This document shows positions 15,093-18,842 of a stretch of 18,842 bases of DNA, one piece after another. Where the stretch lies: assembly GCA_964543965.1 (NCBI GenBank), contig CAZJAX010000026.1, positions 1 through 18,842 of the forward strand. The letters are read 5' to 3'. Numbering within the stretch: the stretch's first letter is position 1; each line of letters begins with the position of its first letter. Origin of the DNA: CAMDWQ01 sp964543965 (GTDB lineage: Bacteria > Omnitrophota > Gorgyraeia > 2-02-FULL-51-18). A model generated the notes under the pieces. It was not told the origin of the DNA, did not search any database, and worked only from the letters and a program-made list of their open reading frames with translations. Position numbers and translations under genes: made by a program.

Positions 15093-15641
15093 ATGGCCGT
15101 CAAAGTCAGAATCCCGACCCCTTTACAGAAACTCACCAACAACGCCGGTGAAGTCCATGTCGAAGCCAAGAACATCAACGAGATGCTCGCGGATCTCGAA
15201 AAGAAGCACCCCGGCATCAAGGAGCGTCTTTGCGATGACAAAGGAACGCTGCGCCGCTTCGTGAACGTGTATGTGAACGAAGAGGACATCCGCTTCCTGC
15301 AGGGTCAGGAGACCGCGGTCAAAGACGGCGACGACATTTCGATCATACCGGCCATCGCCGGAGGAGCGCCCGCTCCCAAGAAAGCGAAAAAAGCTTCCGC
15401 CGGCTCTGTGAAGCGCGTGACGCTGGTGTTCCCGCAAGACCAGATCAAGGAACCGGCCGTATTCACGATGGCCAAAAAGTACAATATCATGCCCAACATC
15501 CGCCGTGCGCGAGTGACAGAGAGCATCGGCGAGATGACGCTCGAACTCAAGGGCGCCGAAAAGGACCTGCAGAACGGCATCAAGTTCCTCGAGTCGCGCG
15601 GCATCAAAGTGGAGCCCGTCACCGGAGAAAGCGCTCTCTAA
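15093..15641 (+). CDS. CysO-like sulfur carrier fused to a NIL domain
   Basis: This 182-aa protein has two parts. Residues 2-91 closely resemble mycobacterial CysO, a ubiquitin-like carrier: VKVRIPTPLQKL, then LRRFVNVYVNEEDIRF and DGDDISIIPAIAGG, with the Gly-Gly at 90-91. Unlike CysO, the chain does not stop there. A linker rich in Ala, Pro and Lys (92-104) leads to a NIL domain (about 107-178, KRVTLVFPQDQIKEP to GIKVEPV). This ferredoxin-like fold is known at the end of the methionine importer MetN and in 4Fe-4S proteins linked to homocysteine formation. The gene follows thrC by 9 bp with an AAGGAG ribosome site. Use of Gly-Gly as a thiocarboxylate would require cleavage at residue 91, plausibly by the JAMM protease encoded at 10396-10797. 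Confidence 0.88.
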   Translation: MAVKVRIPTPLQKLTNNAGEVHVEAKNINEMLADLEKKHPGIKERLCDDKGTLRRFVNVYVNEEDIRFLQGQETAVKDGDDISIIPAIAGGAPAPKKAKKASAGSVKRVTLVFPQDQIKEPAVFTMAKKYNIMPNIRRARVTESIGEMTLELKGAEKDLQNGIKFLESRGIKVEPVTGESAL

Positions 15642-15660
15642 TTTTCCGCGCGCTTAAAAG

Positions 15661-15894
15661 ATGCTATCGAAGGTTCTGCAGATCATTTTTGCGGTCATTT
15701 TTTTCTTCGCTCTGCCTTTCGGCGGGTATCTTACGGCGTCTTCTTTCACTGACCAGTATTTCCGCCTGAAGGGGATCCCTTACCCGTCGGAGACTTTCGC
15801 GACGCTGGTAGGTGCTGGCGTTTCGTGCTGGATCGTCGGCCTTTCGTTTTTTATTCACGGAATTCTATTTCAAAAAAAAGGGGACTCACGATGA
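15661..15894 (+). CDS. Small two-helix membrane protein, unknown function
   Basis: I do not recognise this 77-aa protein. It has two hydrophobic helices (about residues 5-27 and 47-70) joined by a loop of about 20 residues containing YFRLKGIPYPSETF, and a short basic end QKKGDSR. It begins 19 bp after the carrier-NIL gene. Its ribosome site is weak (AAAAG), and its last four bases overlap the next start (ATGA). The tight packing between sulfur genes and the regulator argues that it is a real gene of the same unit. Its role could be in the envelope or in supporting transport. Confidence 0.7.
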   Translation: MLSKVLQIIFAVIFFFALPFGGYLTASSFTDQYFRLKGIPYPSETFATLVGAGVSCWIVGLSFFIHGILFQKKGDSR

Positions 15895-16100
15895 AACACC
15901 GCCGCACGCTTCTTTTCTCCGCCGTTTTCGCAGCCGGGATCCTTCTGCCGCTTTCAACGCAGGCCGCCGAAGAAGACTATCAGCGCGTCAACGCCCGGCT
16001 GGAGATCATCGAAAGGAAGCAGGACGAGATCCTGCGGTTATTGAGCGAAATGAAAGAGGAGCTCTACAAGATCAAGATCAGAGCCACTCTGAATGCGTAA
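15891..16100 (+). CDS. Small exported coiled-coil protein, unknown function
   Basis: This 69-aa protein starts at ATG 15891, which has AAGGGGA (15879-15884) at good spacing and overlaps the upstream stop by 4 bp. The frame is open further upstream to 15825, but that would bury the signal peptide. Residues 1-26 form a classic Sec signal (KHRR, hydrophobic core, STQAA) with no lipobox. The mature part of about 43 residues is charged and helical, with spaced Leu/Ile/Val (VNARLEIIERKQDEILRLL) that fit a short coiled coil. No family is recognised. It is probably a small periplasmic protein that pairs with another helix, perhaps the loop of its membrane neighbour. Confidence 0.7.
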   Translation: MKHRRTLLFSAVFAAGILLPLSTQAAEEDYQRVNARLEIIERKQDEILRLLSEMKEELYKIKIRATLNA

Positions 16101-16106
16101 GACAGA

Positions 16107-16565
16107 ATGAAATTTTCGACCCGCACGTTTTATGGACTGAAGGCGATCTTTGTGCTCGCCGGCCGCTACGGCGAGGGTTCGTTATCCGTGTCTCACATCG
16201 CCAAGAAGGAAGGCATTTCGACGCCGTATCTTGAACAGATACTCAATGCGCTCAAGAAGAAGGGTCTCGTCAACAGCGTCCGCGGACCCCAGGGCGGCTA
16301 CATGCTCGCCAAAAAGCCCGCCGACATCGTGCTAGCGGACCTCTTCCGCGCACTTGAAGGAAAGAATTTCTTTGCTGTCAGCGAAAAGCTCACGGTCTCG
16401 CCGTCCAGCGACGAGACGGCAGTGGCCAACTTCATTTTCTGGAAGAAGTTCGAGGCGGGCCTGCAGAAGCAGCTCTCCGAGCTAACCTTAAAGGAGCTTA
16501 TGGATGAAGCTCGCCGCCTCAAAAAGACGAAATCTGCCTCACTCGAGCAAACCTTTCATATTTAG
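16107..16565 (+). CDS. Rrf2-family transcriptional regulator, CymR-like
   Basis: This 152-aa winged-helix repressor has the Rrf2 pattern: KFSTRTFYGLKAIFVLA, the recognition region IAKKEGISTPYLEQILNALKKKGLV, and the wing SVRGPQGGYMLAK. It contains no cysteine, so it cannot hold the Fe-S cluster of IscR or NsrR. In that it resembles CymR, the master repressor of cysteine metabolism in Bacillus, which works in complex with CysK. The protein ends in Phe-His-Ile. A C-terminal isoleucine is what CysE uses to dock in the CysK active site, and as I recall CymR also ends in isoleucine. It lies 6 bp behind the small exported protein gene, at the end of the sulfur unit, and probably controls it. Confidence 0.88.
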   Translation: MKFSTRTFYGLKAIFVLAGRYGEGSLSVSHIAKKEGISTPYLEQILNALKKKGLVNSVRGPQGGYMLAKKPADIVLADLFRALEGKNFFAVSEKLTVSPSSDETAVANFIFWKKFEAGLQKQLSELTLKELMDEARRLKKTKSASLEQTFHI

Positions 16566-16572
16566 TCCCGCG

Positions 16573-16581
16573 TGATATAAT
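16573..16581 (+). promoter_or_regulatory. Extended -10 promoter for the cyclo-ligase-rny unit
   Basis: TGATATAAT (TGn plus TATAAT at 16576-16581) lies 8 bp after the rrf2 stop. No good -35 is present, as is usual for extended -10 promoters. A start near 16588 would give a leader of about 73 nt that contains the inverted repeat at 16624-16648. A second TATAAT (16637-16642) sits inside that repeat and is an alternative. Confidence 0.4.
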
Positions 16582-16623
16582 AAGACCTGTTTTCGCCGGG
16601 CTTAGACCCTCTCATGAATTATA

Positions 16624-16648
16624 TAAGTCATTTATTTATAATGACTTA
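16624..16648 (+). repeat. Perfect 9-bp inverted repeat before the cyclo-ligase start
   Basis: TAAGTCATT (16624-16632) and AATGACTTA (16640-16648) are perfect reverse complements around a 7-bp centre. The right part of the element includes TATAAT (16637-16642), so a dimeric regulator bound here could block a promoter at that place. As RNA the arms could form an A/U-rich hairpin ending 12 nt before the GTG start. It lacks a G+C-rich stem and a following U run, so it is not a terminator. Confidence 0.5.
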
Positions 16649-16660
16649 AGAAAGATAAAT

Positions 16661-17215
16661 GTGGAGACAAAAATCAGCCTAAGGCGTCGGATCAGCCGGC
16701 TCTTGGAAGAGCAAAGTCCGGCCGACCGCCAGCACCGGAATCTCGCGATCCAGAAGAAGCTCAAGAGGCTTCCGGCGTTTAAAAAGGCCCGCATGGTCTT
16801 TTTCTATGTTTCGAGGCCGGAGGAGGTCGATACGCACCCTCTGATCGACGAAGCGCTGGCCGCCGGAAAACGTGTAGCCGTGCCTTCATCGGACTTGAAG
16901 ACGAAAAAACTTTCTTTTTTTGAGATCGCCGACAGGGAAAAGCATCTGAAACTGGGCGTCTTCGACGTTCTGGAGCCGCGGCCCGAGCTGACGAAGCCGG
17001 TTTCCGCCAAGGACGCGGACTTTGTGGTAGTGCCGGGCGTCGTTTTTGACCGAAAAAACCGGCGCGTCGGGCACGGCGCCGGATTTTATGACCGTTTTCT
17101 GAAAGAGATAGGAAGCCGTACGGCAAAGGTCGGACTGGCTTTTTCGTTTCAAGTGGTGGACGAAGTACCGCAGGAGATCCACGACGTCGCACTCGACAAG
17201 GTCCTCACGGACTGA
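16661..17215 (+). CDS. fau: 5-formyltetrahydrofolate cyclo-ligase
   Basis: This enzyme returns 5-formyl-THF to the active folate pool as 5,10-methenyl-THF at the cost of ATP. The 184-aa protein has the usual basic N-terminus for the nucleotide (LRRRISRLL), VFFYVSRPEEVDTHPLI, AGKRVAVPSSD, and the strong signature VVPGVVFDRKNRRVGHGAGF followed by YDRFL (about 124-147). The start is GTG at 16661. The ribosome site is weak (AAGAAAG), so expression may be low or influenced by the adjacent inverted repeat. It lies 22 bp before rny. In many bacteria 6S RNA precedes this gene, but the 95-bp gap here is too short to hold one. Confidence 0.93.
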   Translation: METKISLRRRISRLLEEQSPADRQHRNLAIQKKLKRLPAFKKARMVFFYVSRPEEVDTHPLIDEALAAGKRVAVPSSDLKTKKLSFFEIADREKHLKLGVFDVLEPRPELTKPVSAKDADFVVVPGVVFDRKNRRVGHGAGFYDRFLKEIGSRTAKVGLAFSFQVVDEVPQEIHDVALDKVLTD

Positions 17216-17237
17216 ATCTTTTTAAGGGGAATCCAAC

Positions 17238-18812
17238 ATGGACGGCAACCTGATATTCGCGATCGTGCTCGGAGGAGCGCTCTTGGCCGCCGTATTTTTC
17301 GGCATCGGCTACATGATGCGCAAGATCACCGCCGAGCGGCTGATCCGTACGGCGGAGTCGAAGGCCCGCGAGATCCTCACGATCTCAAAGCGCGAGTCCG
17401 AAGATCTCCTGAAGAAAGCTGACAAAGAAGCGCGTACCTACCTGGCGAAAGTTCAGGGAGATTTCGAAGAGAAGATCCAGGATACGCGGCGCAATCTCGA
17501 AAATTCCGAGAAGATGCTCAAGCACAAGGAAGACACTATCGACCAGCGCCTTGACGCTGTCGACAAGAAAGAGAAAGAAGCGGCTTTCCGGCTTCAGGAA
17601 GCGGCCCTCAAGGAGAAGACGGTCACCGAAAAGGAGAAGAGCCTCGAGAAACTCGTCGAAGAAGAGCGCGAAGTCTTGAAAAAGCTTGCGGCGCTGGATT
17701 CGGAAGAGGCCAAAAAGCAATTTTTGAAGCGTATGGAGATCGACGTCCGCGCGGAGTCGAGCAAGATCATCCGAGAGGCCGAGCTTGAAGCGGAAGCGAC
17801 GGCTGAAAAAAAGGCCAAAAAGATCCTAAGTCTCGCCATCCAGCGCTGCGCCGCCGCTCATACGATCGAATCGACGGTCTCCGTCGTGCCGCTGCCGAGC
17901 GAAGAAATGAAGGGGCGCATCATCGGCAAGGACGGACGCAACATCAAGACGTTCGAGACGCTCACCGGCGTGGACATGATCATCGATGAGACGCCGCAGG
18001 TCGTGACCCTTTCGGCCTTCGACGGCATCCGCCGAGAGATCGCGCGCCTCTCGCTCGAAGAGCTCGTGAAAGACGGCCGCATCCAGCCAGCTCGCATCGA
18101 GGAAGTCGTCCAGAAGATGAAAAAGAACATGGAAAATGTTCTGAAGGAGGAAGGCGAGAAGGCGCTGGCCGAGGCCAACATCCCGTCCGCCGTGCATCCC
18201 GAGATCGTAAAGCTCCTGGGGCGCCTCCGTTTTCGAACGAGCTACGGGCAGAACGTGCTCGACCACTCTATCGAAGTCGCTCATATCATGAACGTGATCG
18301 CAGGTGAAATGAGGATCGACCCCATTCTCGCGCGCCGCGCCGGACTCATGCACGACCTCGGCAAAGCCGTAAGCCACGACGTCGAAGGACCCCATGCGCT
18401 CATCGGCGGAGAGCTGGCGCGCCGCTACGGCGAACATCCGGACGTGATCCACGCCATCGAAGCCCACCACGAAGACATCGAGATGCAGTCCATTTGGCCC
18501 ATGCTCGTACAGGGCGCCGACGCGATCAGCGCCGCACGTCCCGGTGCCCGCCGCGAGAGCGTCGAAAGCTACCTGCAGAGACTGGAAAAACTCGAGAAGA
18601 TCGTCGACGGTCACCCGGGCGTCGAAAAATCTTTCGTCATTCAGGGCGGCCGCGAGGTGCGCGTAATGATCAAGCCCGACCGCGTCACCGAGGAGGCGCT
18701 CCCGGCCTTGGCGCGCGAGATCTCGAAGAAGATCGAGGAAAATCTCCAGTATCCCGGCCAGATCAAAGTCGTCGTCATCCGCGAGACGCGCGTCGAAAGT
18801 CTGGCGAAATAG
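17238..18812 (+). CDS. rny: Ribonuclease Y
   Basis: RNase Y is a membrane-anchored endoribonuclease that starts mRNA decay in many bacteria lacking RNase E. The 524-aa protein is full length: one N-terminal transmembrane helix (about 4-26), a long charged coiled coil (about 30-200) rich in Lys and Glu, a KH domain with MKGRIIGKDGRNIK (about 224-237), and an HD domain with His372-Asp373 in LMHDLGKA. It ends with the conserved GGREVRVMIKPD and YPGQIKVVVIRET segments. AAGGGGA (17224-17230) supports the ATG. The following gene starts one base after its stop, the common rny-ymdB arrangement. Confidence 0.97.
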   Translation: MDGNLIFAIVLGGALLAAVFFGIGYMMRKITAERLIRTAESKAREILTISKRESEDLLKKADKEARTYLAKVQGDFEEKIQDTRRNLENSEKMLKHKEDTIDQRLDAVDKKEKEAAFRLQEAALKEKTVTEKEKSLEKLVEEEREVLKKLAALDSEEAKKQFLKRMEIDVRAESSKIIREAELEAEATAEKKAKKILSLAIQRCAAAHTIESTVSVVPLPSEEMKGRIIGKDGRNIKTFETLTGVDMIIDETPQVVTLSAFDGIRREIARLSLEELVKDGRIQPARIEEVVQKMKKNMENVLKEEGEKALAEANIPSAVHPEIVKLLGRLRFRTSYGQNVLDHSIEVAHIMNVIAGEMRIDPILARRAGLMHDLGKAVSHDVEGPHALIGGELARRYGEHPDVIHAIEAHHEDIEMQSIWPMLVQGADAISAARPGARRESVESYLQRLEKLEKIVDGHPGVEKSFVIQGGREVRVMIKPDRVTEEALPALAREISKKIEENLQYPGQIKVVVIRETRVESLAK

Positions 18813-18813
18813 C

Positions 18814-18842
18814 ATGCTCAAGATCCTCATGATCGGCGACAC
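18814..18842 (+). CDS. ymdB: Start of a YmdB-like metallophosphoesterase (partial)
   Basis: The ATG at 18814, one base after the rny stop, opens MLKILMIGD and runs off the window. That matches the usual beginning of the YmdB phosphodiesterase family (MKILFIGDIVG), whose gene very often follows rny. Asp9 would be a metal ligand. Only nine or ten residues are visible, so the call rests on this short match and on gene order. Confidence 0.6.

Noticed and set aside
16566..16660. 6S RNA gene upstream of the cyclo-ligase
   Set aside because: The gap is only 95 bp, shorter than 6S RNA (about 180 nt), and shows no long rod-like complementarity.
1..18842. CRISPR arrays, insertion sequences, tRNA or rRNA genes
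   Set aside because: No regularly spaced repeats, transposase motifs, flanking inverted repeats, or tRNA-like cloverleaf sequences were seen.

Overview
The window is a densely packed bacterial chromosome segment. Every gene I can support lies on the + strand. Coding DNA is G+C-rich, while several intergenic gaps are extremely A+T-rich. The periplasmic binding protein has an ordinary signal peptide without a lipobox, which suggests a diderm cell. The gene mix (RNase Y, a PilT ATPase, an APS-reductase sulfate route, a CymR-like Rrf2 regulator) and the style of the proteins would fit an uncultured lineage such as Omnitrophota or a neighbour. That placement is only an impression; no marker gene here settles it.

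Layout: (1) 1-3315: the tail of an upstream gene, then a promoter, a PNPOx-like flavin protein overlapping pyruvate kinase, and a DEAD-box RNA helicase. (2) 3316-6626: pilT with its own promoter, a 227-bp spacer of about 16 % G+C, and a large polytopic membrane protein that looks like a GT-C glycosyltransferase. (3) 6627-13734: a tightly packed sulfur operon, cysD-cysN-cysH-ssuB-JAMM protease-[ThiS::CysK fusion]-ssuC-ssuA, with a strong promoter and a pair of direct repeats upstream. (4) 13735-16565: thrC, a [CysO-like carrier::NIL domain] protein, two small envelope proteins and an Rrf2/CymR-like regulator. (5) 16566-18842: 5-formyltetrahydrofolate cyclo-ligase, RNase Y and the first codons of a YmdB-like phosphoesterase.

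How the sulfur genes fit together: an SsuABC-type importer brings in an oxidised sulfur compound. CysDN makes APS, and CysH, which has the Fe-S cysteines of APS reductases, reduces it to sulfite; no APS kinase is present or needed. No sulfite reductase, CysE or E1-like (ThiF/MoeB) enzyme lies in the window. Cysteine synthesis would be done by a CysK whose N-terminus is a ThiS-like sulfur carrier. Next to threonine synthase is a second carrier, closely like mycobacterial CysO, fused to a NIL domain. In both fusions the Gly-Gly tail that carrier chemistry needs is buried inside the chain, and the operon encodes one JAMM/Mec-type protease.

The most interesting reading is a protein-thiocarboxylate sulfur-transfer system. 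In it one JAMM protease would release two carriers from enzyme-fused precursors, one for cysteine and one possibly for homocysteine. A CymR-like regulator ending in Phe-His-Ile could report on it by docking into CysK. The domains, the buried Gly-Gly motifs and the gene order are visible in the sequence; the processing, the homocysteine role and the regulation are inferred.
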